This document shows, piece by piece, positions 1 to 7,605 of a stretch of DNA of 43,504 bases. The notes below the pieces were generated by a model. That model saw only the letters and a list, made by a program, of their open reading frames with translations. It ran no database searches and was not told the origin of the DNA. This stretch comes from Gordoniibacillus chartarius (GTDB taxonomy: Bacteria > Bacillota > Bacilli > Paenibacillales > NBRC-103111): positions 1 to 43,504 of the forward strand of contig NZ_JBHLWN010000062.1 of assembly GCF_042432825.1 (NCBI RefSeq). Reading direction: 5' to 3'. How positions within the stretch are numbered: position 1 is the first letter of the stretch; each line of letters opens with the position of its first letter. Both the position numbers and the translations under genes were made by a program.

Positions 1-210
1 CTTCTGCCTCATTCACCCCTCATTCAGACTCAGAACACCTGCTTAATTCCGAGCCTCTATATTCTCAGATAATACAAAGAAGCACGATAATATCAATTTT
101 CCATGCTTGGCCAGATCGACACCTTGACGGTGACGATGCTGGAGCAGACAAGTAATACGAAGTAGCGTATAGTAGGAGTAGTTGAAAACGTATTCCAGGA
201 GGCTACAGCC

Positions 211-594
211 ATGTCACAGGAGATTTGATTAACCTGCCGGTCAAAGATGTTGAGAGGTCCACTTGGGTTCCATGCGGTGAGCTTTGGTAACGAGAGGGCC
301 AAGCTTGACATAGGCCAAACAACGATATTGCTGTTCCCGGATGCGGCGTTTGAGCAATTTACAGGCTCAAAAACCGCAGATACCTCCCATAGCGCAGAAG
401 TAATATTTTCCGTTGGCGCTAAAAGCAGAGAAGAAGTAGATGCCCTTATTCAAAAAGTAGAGCTTGCCGGAGGATGCATCTTTGGCAAGCCGAGTGAAAT
501 AGACGGCTGGATGTACGGCGCAGGATTTGCCGACCTGGACGGTCACCGCTGGAACCTGCTGTATATGGATGAAAGCAAACAGCCGAAACGCTAA
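211..594 (+). pseudogene. VOC (glyoxalase/bleomycin-resistance fold) family protein, frameshifted remnant
   Basis: The 115-residue frame ending at 594 carries the C-terminal part of a small VOC protein (LGFHAVSFGNERAKLDIG ... GFADLDGHRWNLLYMD, the last part being the usual metal-ligand strand region). The true start appears to be ATG 211, preceded by AGGAGG (198-203). Reading from it gives MSQEI and then TGA at 226. One extra T there would restore MSQEILINLPVKDVERS, the canonical VOC N terminus. That segment lies in a second frame (from 228), and around 250-258 the match jumps back to the first frame with about seven codons of the first helix missing. So there are two lesions: a one-base loss and a short out-of-frame deletion. 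The frame starting at 247 is a by-product. A functional protein is unlikely unless the lesions are sequencing errors. Confidence 0.72.
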
Positions 595-704
595 TATGGA
601 AGTACACATATTGGAACCAACCTCCCGTTAGCGGAACGAGGCCGCGGGAGCCGCCGCGGCTTCATTGTGCCGTTATAGCCGGCTCACGCATCAGTTAGTT
701 CAGT

Positions 705-1136
705 CTAAATTTTTATTGTCCCGTGTAGCCACCATTCTACATACTTGCTTATTGTTGGCGCAACCCACTGCCGACTATCGTTTTCATGGTTCCATACAAA
801 CACGTCATCTTTGCACGCTCCCTTTCCAAGCACCGGAAAACAAAATAAGTCCCCGATTCCGCTATCCGCAAAAAAGATCAGGTTATCGAATGGCATATAA
901 TGTTCTTTGAAGTAATCGTCCCGATACCTCATGTTTTCATTCATAATTTCATCTATAGACCAGATCAGTCCCAAATCGTAACATCCCTTTAATCCATTTG
1001 TCTCCAACAGAATTTCTTTCAATTGTTGGGGCAGCACCGCGCTAAGCTGCTCTTCAACTTTTGCAATCTCATTTAGCGATGCTGGATTATGAAACGTACA
1101 ATCCTCTGAAACACCCTTGAAAAATTCAACCCACAT
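705..1136 (-). CDS. SMI1/KNR4 (SUKH) family protein
   Basis: This 143-residue cytoplasmic protein has the SMI1/KNR4 layout. An N-terminal helix (about 20-47) begins NPASLNEIAKVEEQL and runs into LPQQLKEILLETNGL. The strand region IWSIDEIMNENMRYRD (about 59-75) follows, then LIFFADSGIGDLFCFPVL (about 86-103), FVWNHENDSRQWVAPTISKYVEWW and a short tail. ATG 1136 has a strong GGAGG six bases upstream. SUKH proteins often act as immunity proteins for polymorphic toxins, but no toxin gene is visible here; many Firmicute members are orphans. It lies just downstream of the decayed GNAT gene on the same strand. The family call is confident; the role is unknown. Confidence 0.75.
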   Translation of the reverse strand: MWVEFFKGVSEDCTFHNPASLNEIAKVEEQLSAVLPQQLKEILLETNGLKGCYDLGLIWSIDEIMNENMRYRDDYFKEHYMPFDNLIFFADSGIGDLFCFPVLGKGACKDDVFVWNHENDSRQWVAPTISKYVEWWLHGTIKI

Positions 1137-1189
1137 ACATTCTCCTCCGCCGACAGCTACATAACCAGCTTTTCATATCCCGTCGTAGT

Positions 1190-1826
1190 TCAACATTCGA
1201 TAGACCTTTTTTCTTGAAGTGCTTTCGAAATTTTGCAGACAACGTAACCCACAATGCTTCCAAATAAATTTAATAACACATCGTCAATATCAGCTATCCC
1301 GAGATTTGCAGTGTATTGGATGGAATATCCAAAGGAACTATGCCATTTCCCCTTGAAAAATAAATGTTCCCGTAACATGCCTTCTTGGGTCATTCCGATT
1401 TTCTCCATAACTCTTGACGAAGCAGCATTTTCAGGTCTGCACGTTGCGAAAATCCTGTGAAGTCTGAGATCGGTAAACCCAAATTTGCACAAGGCATATG
1501 CGGCTTCCGATGCATATCCAAGCCCCCCAATACTGACGATGTAAGCAATATCCAAGTGCCGCCTGCGAAGGTTCACCGATATGCAGCCCGCACCCTCCAA
1601 TTAATGAACCGCTTTCTTTGAGGGTGATAGCTAACTAGTAAATCTCTCTAGGCTGTTGTTTCTGAGACCTTATCATTCTGTCTAAATAGTCTTTTGTTGC
1701 GGCCTCCGAGTTTGGCCCCCATTCCATAAAGCGTACTAGGTCGGCATCGGAAGCATAGGCATGAAACTGTTCCCAGTCATCCTTAGTAAATTCCCGTAAA
1801 ATCAGTCGGTCTGTCTTAAGCAGCAT
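1190..1826 (-). pseudogene. GNAT (RimJ-like) N-acetyltransferase pseudogene joined to a VanZ-like C-terminal tail
   Basis: ATG 1826 follows GGGGAGG and starts MLLKTDRLILREFTKDD, a classic RimJ/RimL N terminus. The frame ends in TAG at 1635-1637, but translation past it continues the family sequence (LAITLKESGSLIGGCGL, then ALGYCLHRQYWG), so the TAG is a nonsense change, probably from GAG. A run of six Gs near 1530 then shifts the frame. The rest (GYASEAAYALCKFGF, LHRIFATCRPENAASS, VMEKIGM, REHLFFKGKW) is in the next frame. After GYSI, near 1318, the GNAT sequence stops and a different family begins: QYTANLGIADIDDVLLN, then FGSIVGY, which resembles the last membrane segment of VanZ-like proteins. 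The locus therefore carries a nonsense codon, a homopolymer frameshift and a deletion junction. It is presumed non-functional. Confidence 0.75.
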
Positions 1827-2070
1827 AATAACCTCCCCGTAGCACGGCTAAGAAACAGGAATATCAACTCAGGACACCGGCTCTCCGCTCGAGGGATTAC
1901 TCAGAAGTTATGCATGGGTTGAAAGGAAAACCTTAGGCAGTTACTGTACGATAAATCTAATATACCATAAAATGTAATTCTCTTGGTGTGGCGCCATACT
2001 ATGATTTTTAAATTAATAATTGGAAATTCAATTGATAGCTTTATAGGAATCATTATTTTTCTCCCGTAAA
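1827..2070. other. AT-rich intergenic stretch, no supported gene
   Basis: This stretch lies upstream of the GNAT remnant and is clearly more AT-rich than its surroundings. A 50-codon minus-strand frame starting at ATG 2053 has a GGGAGA-like site, but its product resembles nothing recognisable. No convincing promoter pair was found. It may hold the old promoter of the broken GNAT gene. Confidence 0.4.
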
Positions 2071-2105
2071 CGAAAATAGCGCCGCCCACAGGGACGACGC
2101 TCGTT
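2071..2105 (-). terminator. hairpin terminator, probably bidirectional
   Basis: The arms AGCGCCGCCC (2078-2087) and GGGACGACGCT (2091-2101) form a near-complete stem with a 3-base loop. A T-rich tract follows in the minus direction (ATTTTCG) and in the plus direction (CGTTTTTCG). It lies 18 bases past the stop of the acidic repeat protein. Confidence 0.7.
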
Positions 2106-2122
2106 TTTCGCTTCCAGTAGCC

Positions 2123-3139
2123 TTAATGAACCGGCTCCGTCTCAAACAAAATTTCGTCAATCGGCTCGTTCTTTACCATCATCGTCACATTAAACGAATC
2201 ATAATCTTTCTCTTTATCCAGCTCTTCCATCAGCAGCATCGCGATCAGCTCGCGGTCGTCGGCGCCGCCCGGTTCCCGGAAGTCGATAAATCCTGTCAAC
2301 TGGCGGTGGCTAATATCGACCGTTGCCGTACCGATCGGCAAGCCGCCGCGGGACTGCTGATATATTTCGTAGGTCAGCACATCCCCGTCGTCCCGCACGA
2401 GCACGATGTTGTAATCGTCACGGTCACCCTCGAACATCGCCTCATCCTCTTCTTGGCCGAGCAGGTCGTTTCGCTTCAGCTCGATGGAATCGACCAGCTC
2501 TTCCTCGAACATCATAACCAGCTGAAACGATTCCACATCATGCTCGTCAAAATCGTTCACGATAAGCCGTGCGGCTTCATCAATCTCTTCCTCAACGGGG
2601 TCGTACACCCAATCCACCGTACCGGACACATCGCGGCCCCGTATCGAGAGCAGCGCTTCGGCGACCAAATCCTGATGCCTGTCATAGATTTGATATTCGA
2701 CCCGGCCGCGTTCTTCATGGACGATGATCAGCTCGAAGCCGAGCCCCTCCGACTCGTCATCGGCATAAATCGTCTCCGTCAGATCGTCTTGGTAAGAATC
2801 CATGGCGGACAGTTCCCCGTCATCCTCCACCCAATCGAAGTCGTTCTCTTGGCCTAGCTTGACAATGACTCGTTCGTAAGGAGCATAAGTTACGATCACA
2901 TCGCAAGCTTGAACCGACAATGCTTCGGCCAGCGCCTCTACATGCCGCTGAACGCGATCCAGAACAAGAGGCTTCGACTCCTCGTCAAGCTCCTCCGCTT
3001 CGAGCTGCACGGCTCCCGTCAAGCGATCGTTTTCCCGGTATACGAGGGTCATATTCCCGACGTATCGATCGTCGTAGACGATGTCGAGCGTCTCTCCGCC
3101 AGACGTTTTCAAATCAGGTCTAAGCAACCATTGAGCCAT
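2123..3139 (-). CDS. hypothetical acidic protein made of three internal repeats
   Basis: This 338-residue, strongly acidic protein has no signal peptide or membrane segment. ATG 3139 has GGGAGAG nine bases upstream. It divides into three similar units of about 80-90 residues: roughly 17-105, 133-220 and 243-335. Each unit starts with a beta strand and a polar turn (IVYDDRYVGNMTLVYREND, IVHEERGRVEYQIYDRHQD, LVRDDGDVLTYEIYQQSRG). Each continues with a V/I-S-x-R-x-L/V-S/T-G strand (RLTGAVQLE, DVSGTVDWV, QLTGFIDF), then an acidic helix, then a closing strand with a V-T/V-M-M-type core (CDVIVTYAPYE, FQLVMMFEEE, FNVTMMVKNE). No known family is recognised. The acidity and repeat design suggest a cytoplasmic binding scaffold, but this is inference. 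It shares its strand with the membrane protein upstream and is followed by a terminator. Confidence 0.75.
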   Translation of the reverse strand: MAQWLLRPDLKTSGGETLDIVYDDRYVGNMTLVYRENDRLTGAVQLEAEELDEESKPLVLDRVQRHVEALAEALSVQACDVIVTYAPYERVIVKLGQENDFDWVEDDGELSAMDSYQDDLTETIYADDESEGLGFELIIVHEERGRVEYQIYDRHQDLVAEALLSIRGRDVSGTVDWVYDPVEEEIDEAARLIVNDFDEHDVESFQLVMMFEEELVDSIELKRNDLLGQEEDEAMFEGDRDDYNIVLVRDDGDVLTYEIYQQSRGGLPIGTATVDISHRQLTGFIDFREPGGADDRELIAMLLMEELDKEKDYDSFNVTMMVKNEPIDEILFETEPVH

Positions 3140-3229
3140 AGTGAACAGCTCTCCCTTCCGCTTCGGATTCTTTCTGTAGAATACCCAAGAGCGGCAGGTT
3201 TATAACAAATATTTCAAAAGAAGGCGAGC

Positions 3230-3775
3230 TTAGACCGGAGCTCCGTCCTGTGCGCGCTGAGCGGCACCAGGCTGATCCGTCTCCGCCCCATTTTCGCTGC
3301 TAACCGTACGGTCCTCAGTTCCTCTCGGCAAGGCTAGCTGCGCCATCGGCGGAATCGGCTGAACCGGCGGCATCCCGGAATTCGGCATACCGGCCGGCTG
3401 AGTACCCTCATGAGGAATCGTCCCTGCCGGATTGACCGCCGTCATCCCGCCGGGCACTTCCTCTACGTACTGTTTTGCCATTCTTACCGTATTATCGAAC
3501 AAGTCCTGAACGATGGTCCGAAACGCCGGCTTGGAAATGAACATCCGCAGCGCTGCGGGCATCATATCGTAGCCTTTGTCCACAACCCAATTGAATTTAT
3601 CTTGGCCGGTAATGAGAATGAGCTGCTCCGCCCGCTTTTCCGCACCCAGCATAAGCGTCATGGCCGTCTTTTTCGCCTGCGACATCGCTATGCCCCGGTG
3701 CAAAATCAAATATAATACCCCTAGCACAAACGCGGCAATCGGCTCTCCGTACTCCACAATCCACGTAAACCACAT
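3230..3775 (-). CDS. hypothetical membrane-anchored protein with Pro/Gly/Met-rich tail
   Basis: A 181-residue protein. ATG 3775 sits behind GAGGAGGGG. Residues 8-28 form one hydrophobic segment (EPIAAFVLGVLYLILHR). A basic, mostly helical region follows (about 30-105), containing LMLGAEKRAEQLI, GQDKFNWVVDKGYDMMP and FRTIVQDLFDNTVRMAKQYVEEVPGG. The last 75 residues are low-complexity and rich in Pro, Gly, Met and Gln. The pattern of membrane helix, GAEKRAE, GxDKxxWVxxKGYD and VQDLFDNT is reminiscent of LL-H-type phage holins. However, there are no phage genes around it and the tail is unusual, so no function is assigned. It may be co-transcribed with the acidic repeat protein 90 bases downstream. 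Confidence 0.65.
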   Translation of the reverse strand: MWFTWIVEYGEPIAAFVLGVLYLILHRGIAMSQAKKTAMTLMLGAEKRAEQLILITGQDKFNWVVDKGYDMMPAALRMFISKPAFRTIVQDLFDNTVRMAKQYVEEVPGGMTAVNPAGTIPHEGTQPAGMPNSGMPPVQPIPPMAQLALPRGTEDRTVSSENGAETDQPGAAQRAQDGAPV

Positions 3776-3945
3776 TAGTACCCCTCCTCATGATGTGAAC
3801 TTGTGTCTACGCTAACAAAGTACGCAAGCAAGCCCATTTGTGTGCTTACGGGATAAGAGTCCAAGCGCAGCGGGAAAGACGCCCATAGGATATCGTATAC
3901 CGGGCGGCAAACCCGGAATCAAGAGCCTCAAGGAGGTTGAGGCAT

Positions 3946-4035
3946 ATGCATCCTGTTGGTGCATTTACCTCGACTGCTGCCATTTTGGTACTGTTCATTT
4001 TGCTGGTCATCGTTTCCCGTACTTTCCTTCTGTAA
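3946..4035 (+). CDS. short hydrophobic peptide, YjcZ-like sporulation protein family
   Basis: This 29-codon frame has a perfect AAGGAGG (3929-3935) ten bases before ATG 3946. It encodes a short leader (MHPVGAFTST) followed by a single membrane segment (AAILVLFILLVIVSRTFLL). The FxLIVVLFILLIIVG-type core is the hallmark of the small YjcZ/YrkC-like sporulation peptides of Bacillales, which are usually 25-50 residues and lie in the spore or mother-cell membrane. A CATAGGATA at 3884-3892 fits the -10 of mother-cell sigma-K (CATAnnnTA), but no convincing -35 is seen. A long imperfect hairpin follows the stop. It is a good candidate for a real gene missed because of its size. Confidence 0.6.
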   Translation: MHPVGAFTSTAAILVLFILLVIVSRTFLL

Positions 4036-4046
4036 GCAGCAGAAAA

Positions 4047-4087
4047 GGGACTATCCGAAATCATCGAGGATGACGTCGGATGGTCCC
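4047..4087 (+). terminator. long imperfect hairpin after the YjcZ-like peptide
   Basis: The left arm begins GGGACTATCCGA (4047-4058) and the right arm ends TCGGATGGTCCC (4076-4087), with further ATCATC/GGATGA pairing inside. The stem is nearly 20 pairs with a few mismatches. Only a weak T-rich stretch (GTTTCATT) follows in the plus direction. Confidence 0.5.
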
Positions 4088-4123
4088 GTTTCATTATGGC
4101 ATAGTTATCTGGGTTTGTTTACG

Positions 4124-4876
4124 TTACTGCGCACTCCCGCCGTGCGCCATTAGAGCCGCCAGCTCGCTGTCCGTCAGCTCGCGGACAGCACCGATCGGCA
4201 GCTCGGGGTCCAGCTCTAGCGGTCCCATCGTTAGCCGTTTCAAATAGACGACTTTCTTGCCGACCGCCTCGAACATTCGTTTCACCTGATGGAACTTCCC
4301 TTCGGTAATCGTCAGTTCGATCCGGGCGAGACCGTCCGCCGCCTCCTCCGCACGCTCCACGATGTGCAGCTTCGCCGGCAGCGTGACATAGCCGTCGTCC
4401 AAGGCGACTCCCGCTTCAAAGGCTAGCTTGTCCTGCTCGCTTACGTTTCCGGCGACTCGGGCATAATACGTCTTCGGTACGTGCTTGCGCGGCGACAGCA
4501 GGTTGTGGGCCAGCTTGCCGTCATTGGTCAGCAGCAGCAGACCTTCGGTATCTTTATCGAGCCGGCCGACCGGGAACGGTTCGAACGTCCTGTATTCTTC
4601 CGGCAGCAGATCGATAACGGTGCGGTCTCTCGTATCTTCCGTTGCCGATACGACGCCGGGCGGCTTGTGAAGCATGAGATAAATAAACTCCCGGTAGCGT
4701 ACCTCCTGCCCCAGAACGGTCACGCGGTCCGTTTCCGGATCAACCTGCAGACCGCTGTCCTTAACGACTTTGCCGTTCACTAGAATATCTCCGCTCTTGG
4801 CCAGCCGCTTCAGCTCGGTACGCGTGCCATAGCCCATATGCGCGAGCAGCTTGTCGAGTCTTAGCTTTTTGCTCAT
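4124..4876 (-). CDS. rsuA: 16S rRNA pseudouridine synthase, RsuA/RluB-type
   Basis: A 250-residue enzyme that isomerises a uridine in rRNA to pseudouridine. Residues 4-50 are an S4 RNA-binding domain (LRLDKLLAHMGYGTRTELKRL ... GDILVNGKVV). The catalytic domain has the RsuA/RluB/RluE/RluF signature GRLDKDTEGLLLLTNDG (about 104-120), in which the Asp after RL is the catalytic nucleophile. HKPPGVVSAT precedes it, and KTYYARVAG and EGKFHQVKRMFEAVGKKVVYLKR follow, all typical of the subfamily. The length matches Bacillus YtzG/RsuA-like enzymes, whose target is probably U516 of 16S rRNA; the exact site is inferred from subfamily only. A DUF309 gene lies 29 bases upstream on the same strand, then relQ and pyrD, suggesting a run of co-transcribed genes. 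Confidence 0.85.
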   Translation of the reverse strand: MSKKLRLDKLLAHMGYGTRTELKRLAKSGDILVNGKVVKDSGLQVDPETDRVTVLGQEVRYREFIYLMLHKPPGVVSATEDTRDRTVIDLLPEEYRTFEPFPVGRLDKDTEGLLLLTNDGKLAHNLLSPRKHVPKTYYARVAGNVSEQDKLAFEAGVALDDGYVTLPAKLHIVERAEEAADGLARIELTITEGKFHQVKRMFEAVGKKVVYLKRLTMGPLELDPELPIGAVRELTDSELAALMAHGGSAQ

Positions 4877-4905
4877 TGTGCTGTAGTTTCCCTCATCTTT
4901 CGATT

Positions 4906-5331
4906 TTACCCGTTCTCATGCTCTTTCACCGGCGGATTCGCGATTAGGCGCTCAACCGCATCACACAGTACCGGATCAAGCACTTCGATATCCAGATCAT
5001 AGGGAGCGAACGGAGCTTCCCCGATCCGGCGCAATTTGTCCAGATACTCGGCACTATCCCGGCGAAGCTTGTCCAGATGAATGCCCAGCGTCTCTTCAGG
5101 CTGCGGGTCCAGCTTCTGCAGAGCGGCGGTCAACAGCTTCACCGCACCGCTGACGTTTCCGTTCGCATGATGATACAGTCCGACCGCGACCTGCAGCAAG
5201 CCTTGAAGCAGCGGGTGCCGGCCTTCCTCCAGCCACAGCTCCTCCATCACTTCATGGCACTCGAAGTAGTCTCTTTCGACGTTGAAATAGTATACGAATT
5301 CGATGAATAACCGGTCGTATCCTTGTACCAT
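4906..5331 (-). CDS. DUF309 domain-containing protein
   Basis: A 141-residue helical cytoplasmic protein with the DUF309 signature FNVERDYFECHEVMEELW (about 16-33) followed by HPLLQGLLQVAVGLYHHANGN (about 39-59). The conserved HEVMEELW and QG-Q-A-YH residues make a helical bundle; the family is related to YpuF of Bacillus subtilis and its function is unknown. ATG 5331 has GGGGAGG ten bases upstream. It sits 26 bases after relQ and before the pseudouridine synthase on the same strand. Confidence 0.85.
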   Translation of the reverse strand: MVQGYDRLFIEFVYYFNVERDYFECHEVMEELWLEEGRHPLLQGLLQVAVGLYHHANGNVSGAVKLLTAALQKLDPQPEETLGIHLDKLRRDSAEYLDKLRRIGEAPFAPYDLDIEVLDPVLCDAVERLIANPPVKEHENG

Positions 5332-5357
5332 TCGGCTTCAGCCTCCCCGGCCCGAAG

Positions 5358-6164
5358 TCATTTCGGGGCTTCGTTCTTCGCTCTTGCGATCGCCGCTTCA
5401 AGCTCGTGCGACAGCTCCTCCAAAAGCCACAGCTCTTCCTTCTCCCAAATTTCGTTGAACCGGAGCTGGAATTGCGCCGCTTCGCGAACCCGGTGGTAAA
5501 AATACAGCTGCTGAATGTAGTTGAGAACGCGCGATACGTGGTTGGAGTTGTCCTCGAACATCTTCTGGGACTCCACAATCTCTTCCCGTATCGAAGACAT
5601 TTCCAGATCGAGCAAGTAGGCCGCCTCCGCCGCTTTGCTGAGCCGCTTGCGCACCTCTTCGGGCAGCTTCGATTCTTTATATTTATAATTAAGGGAATGC
5701 TCGATCGTCGCCCAGAAATTCATCGCCAGGGTGCGGATCTGAATTTCCGCCAGCACGTGCTTCATGCCGAGCGACGTTTGCACCGGATACTCGACGATCA
5801 GGTGGTAGCTCCGGTACCCGCTTTCCTTTTTATTCGTGATATAGTCCTTCTCATAAACAAGCTTAAAGTCGCGGCGCTCGCGAATAAGCTCGGCTACCCG
5901 CTGAATGTCTTCCGTAAACTGGCACATGATGCGGATACCGGCGATGTCTTCGATGCCTTTCTCCAGCTGGTCCATCGGTACATTCAGGCGTTTCGCCTTC
6001 TCCAGAATGCTCGATATTTTCTTCACCCGACCTGTTACGAATTCGATGGGCGCGTACTCCTCCGAGCTTTTCAGCTCCGTGCGCAGCGTCTTGAATTTGA
6101 CCTTCAGCTCCTCTACCGCTTGCTCGTAGGGAAACAAAAACTTTTTCCAGTCACGTCCGTCCAT
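5358..6164 (-). CDS. relQ: small alarmone synthetase RelQ (GTP pyrophosphokinase)
   Basis: This enzyme makes ppGpp/pppGpp from ATP and GDP or GTP in the stringent response. Its 268 residues start MDGRDWKKFLFPYEQAVEEL, close to Bacillus RelQ/YjbM (SasB). The RelA_SpoT synthetase domain covers about 40-175: YAPIEFVTGRVKKISSILEKA, IEDIAGIRIMCQF with the metal-binding Asp 73, KESGYRSYHLIVEYP, and EIQIRTLAMNFWATIEHSLNYKY with the catalytic Glu 140. No hydrolase, TGS or ACT domain is present, so it is a synthetase-only enzyme. Typical RelQ is about 210 residues; here the C terminus is some 50 residues longer and helical (HRVREAAQFQLRFNEIW). ATG 6164 follows AGGAGG. It lies between pyrD and the DUF309 gene. 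Confidence 0.9.
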   Translation of the reverse strand: MDGRDWKKFLFPYEQAVEELKVKFKTLRTELKSSEEYAPIEFVTGRVKKISSILEKAKRLNVPMDQLEKGIEDIAGIRIMCQFTEDIQRVAELIRERRDFKLVYEKDYITNKKESGYRSYHLIVEYPVQTSLGMKHVLAEIQIRTLAMNFWATIEHSLNYKYKESKLPEEVRKRLSKAAEAAYLLDLEMSSIREEIVESQKMFEDNSNHVSRVLNYIQQLYFYHRVREAAQFQLRFNEIWEKEELWLLEELSHELEAAIARAKNEAPK

Positions 6165-6189
6165 CCGACCTGCCTCCTGTCATCCCTGC

Positions 6190-7287
6190 CTACCGGTGAT
6201 CCGCGCCGACCGCCTCCGCAATATGCGCAAAGCCGTCCCGCTTGAGCAGCTCCGCCAAGCCGTCGTTCAGCTTGCGGAGCAGCGCCGGGCCTTCATAAAT
6301 AAGAGCCGTATACACTTCGATCAAGGAAGCGCCGGCGCGTATTTTATCATAAGCATCCTGTGCCGTGAAAATCCCGCCGCAGCCGACGATCGGCAGCTTG
6401 CCCTCCGTCAGCGAATAGATGCGCTTAACGATTTCCGTCGAGCGCTTCGTTAACGGTCTGCCGCTGAGCCCGCCCGCCTGCTGGCGGTTCGGGTGGAGCA
6501 AGCCGTCGCGACCCAGCGTCGTATTCGTCGCAATGATGCCGGATACGCCGCTGCTTCGGATCGTTGCGGCCGTCGCTTCCAGCTCGATATCCGATAAGTC
6601 CGGTGCGATCTTGACGAGAATCGGCTTCGCTTCGCCGCCATGATGCCGGCGCTGAGCCGCCATCTCGTCCGTAACGGCGCGAAGCAGACGCTCCAAATCG
6701 TTCCCATGCTGTAGATTACGCAAGTCCGGCGTATTCGGTGAGCTGATATTGACGACGAAGAAATCGCCGTATGGATACAGCGACTGAATGCATTTCCGGT
6801 AGTCGTCTTCCGCCTGCTCGTTCGGCGTCGTCTTGTTTTTGCCGATGTTCACCGCAACCGGAACGGGCTGCCGTCCCGCTCGCCGCAAATTGTCCGCCAT
6901 GGCGGCGGTGCCGACATTATTGAAGCCCATCCGGTTAATGAGCGCTTCGTCCGGCGGCAGGCGGAACAACCGGGGCTGCTCGTTGCCGGCTTGTTCGACC
7001 GGCGTCACCGTACCGACCTCGACGAATCCGAAGCCGAGCCGGGAGAAGCCTTTGACCGCCCGCCCGTTCTTGTCGAGACCCGCGGCAAGCCCGATCGGCG
7101 TATGGAATTCTAGATTCCACAGCTTCGTACGAAGCTCCCGCTTCGCCTCCGTCCCCCATACCGCTTGGAGCAATGCGCCTGCGCCGGGCAGGCCGGCAAA
7201 GCCCCCCAGTCCGTCGACTATTAAATGATGCGCCGCTTCCGGATCCATCCGGAACAGCACAGGTTTTGCAATCGTTTTATAGATCAT
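6190..7287 (-). CDS. pyrD: dihydroorotate dehydrogenase (quinone), class 2
   Basis: PyrD oxidises dihydroorotate to orotate in pyrimidine synthesis, passing electrons through FMN to membrane quinone. The 365-residue length with an N-terminal helical extension (MIYKTIAKPVLFRMDPEAAHHL) is typical of the membrane-associated class 2 enzyme. Conserved blocks are PIGLAAGLDKNGRAVKGF (64-81), GFVEVGTVTP, RLPPDEALINRMGFNN, VNIGKNK and NISSPNTPDLRNLQ (180-193), with Ser 183 at the class 2 catalytic-base position. LVKIAPDLSD and GGLSGRPL, VGCGGI and GASLIEVYTALIY, the phosphate-binding half of the barrel, follow. ATG 7287 has GGAGG upstream. No other pyr genes are nearby, unlike the class 1 pyrD inside many Firmicute pyr operons. 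Confidence 0.93.
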   Translation of the reverse strand: MIYKTIAKPVLFRMDPEAAHHLIVDGLGGFAGLPGAGALLQAVWGTEAKRELRTKLWNLEFHTPIGLAAGLDKNGRAVKGFSRLGFGFVEVGTVTPVEQAGNEQPRLFRLPPDEALINRMGFNNVGTAAMADNLRRAGRQPVPVAVNIGKNKTTPNEQAEDDYRKCIQSLYPYGDFFVVNISSPNTPDLRNLQHGNDLERLLRAVTDEMAAQRRHHGGEAKPILVKIAPDLSDIELEATAATIRSSGVSGIIATNTTLGRDGLLHPNRQQAGGLSGRPLTKRSTEIVKRIYSLTEGKLPIVGCGGIFTAQDAYDKIRAGASLIEVYTALIYEGPALLRKLNDGLAELLKRDGFAHIAEAVGADHR

Positions 7288-7468
7288 GTCCGACCCCTCC
7301 GTTTCTTACCAGTTTATCGCGAACGGGGCATTTATGCAAAAGGAGTTAGGCATATTTTGGATCGGAGCTTTTCAGCAATCGCTTACATTTTTCCGCTACC
7401 GCGGTTTCGGCGTTTATGATACGATATGGGCAGAAGCATCTATCGATCAAGAGAAAGGGTGATAGACT

Positions 7469-7600
7469 ATGGCGCAGCGTAAAACCTATATGGACAAGCG
7501 CGCGAAAGATACGGTAAACAAAAAAGCCATCATATGGACGGGAGCGATCGTACTCGCCCTCGTCGTTGCGATGACTGTTTTGCTCATTGTGAATCCGTAA
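7469..7600 (+). CDS. small single-pass membrane protein (43 aa), hypothetical
   Basis: This 43-codon frame starts at ATG 7469 behind GAGAAAGGGTG. The product has a basic N terminus (MAQRKTYMDKRAKDTVNKKA) and one hydrophobic segment (about 23-41, TGAIVLALVVAMTVLLIV) ending in NP. It fits a small inner-membrane peptide with its basic end in the cytoplasm. It is divergent from pyrD and convergent with the L,D-transpeptidase, whose stop is only a few bases away. No family is recognised. Confidence 0.55.
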   Translation: MAQRKTYMDKRAKDTVNKKAIIWTGAIVLALVVAMTVLLIVNP

Positions 7601-7605
7601 ACGGA

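Noticed and set aside
665..910. Plus-strand frame opposite the SMI1/KNR4 gene
   Set aside because: No ribosome site, and it lies on the antisense strand of a recognised family gene.
1904..2053. 50-codon minus-strand frame in the AT-rich gap
   Set aside because: It has a fair ribosome site, but the product is not recognisable, runs through AT-rich sequence and has no terminator.
3230..3775. Phage holin identity for the membrane-anchored protein
   Set aside because: Only a loose resemblance to LL-H holins; no endolysin, tail or other phage gene is near.
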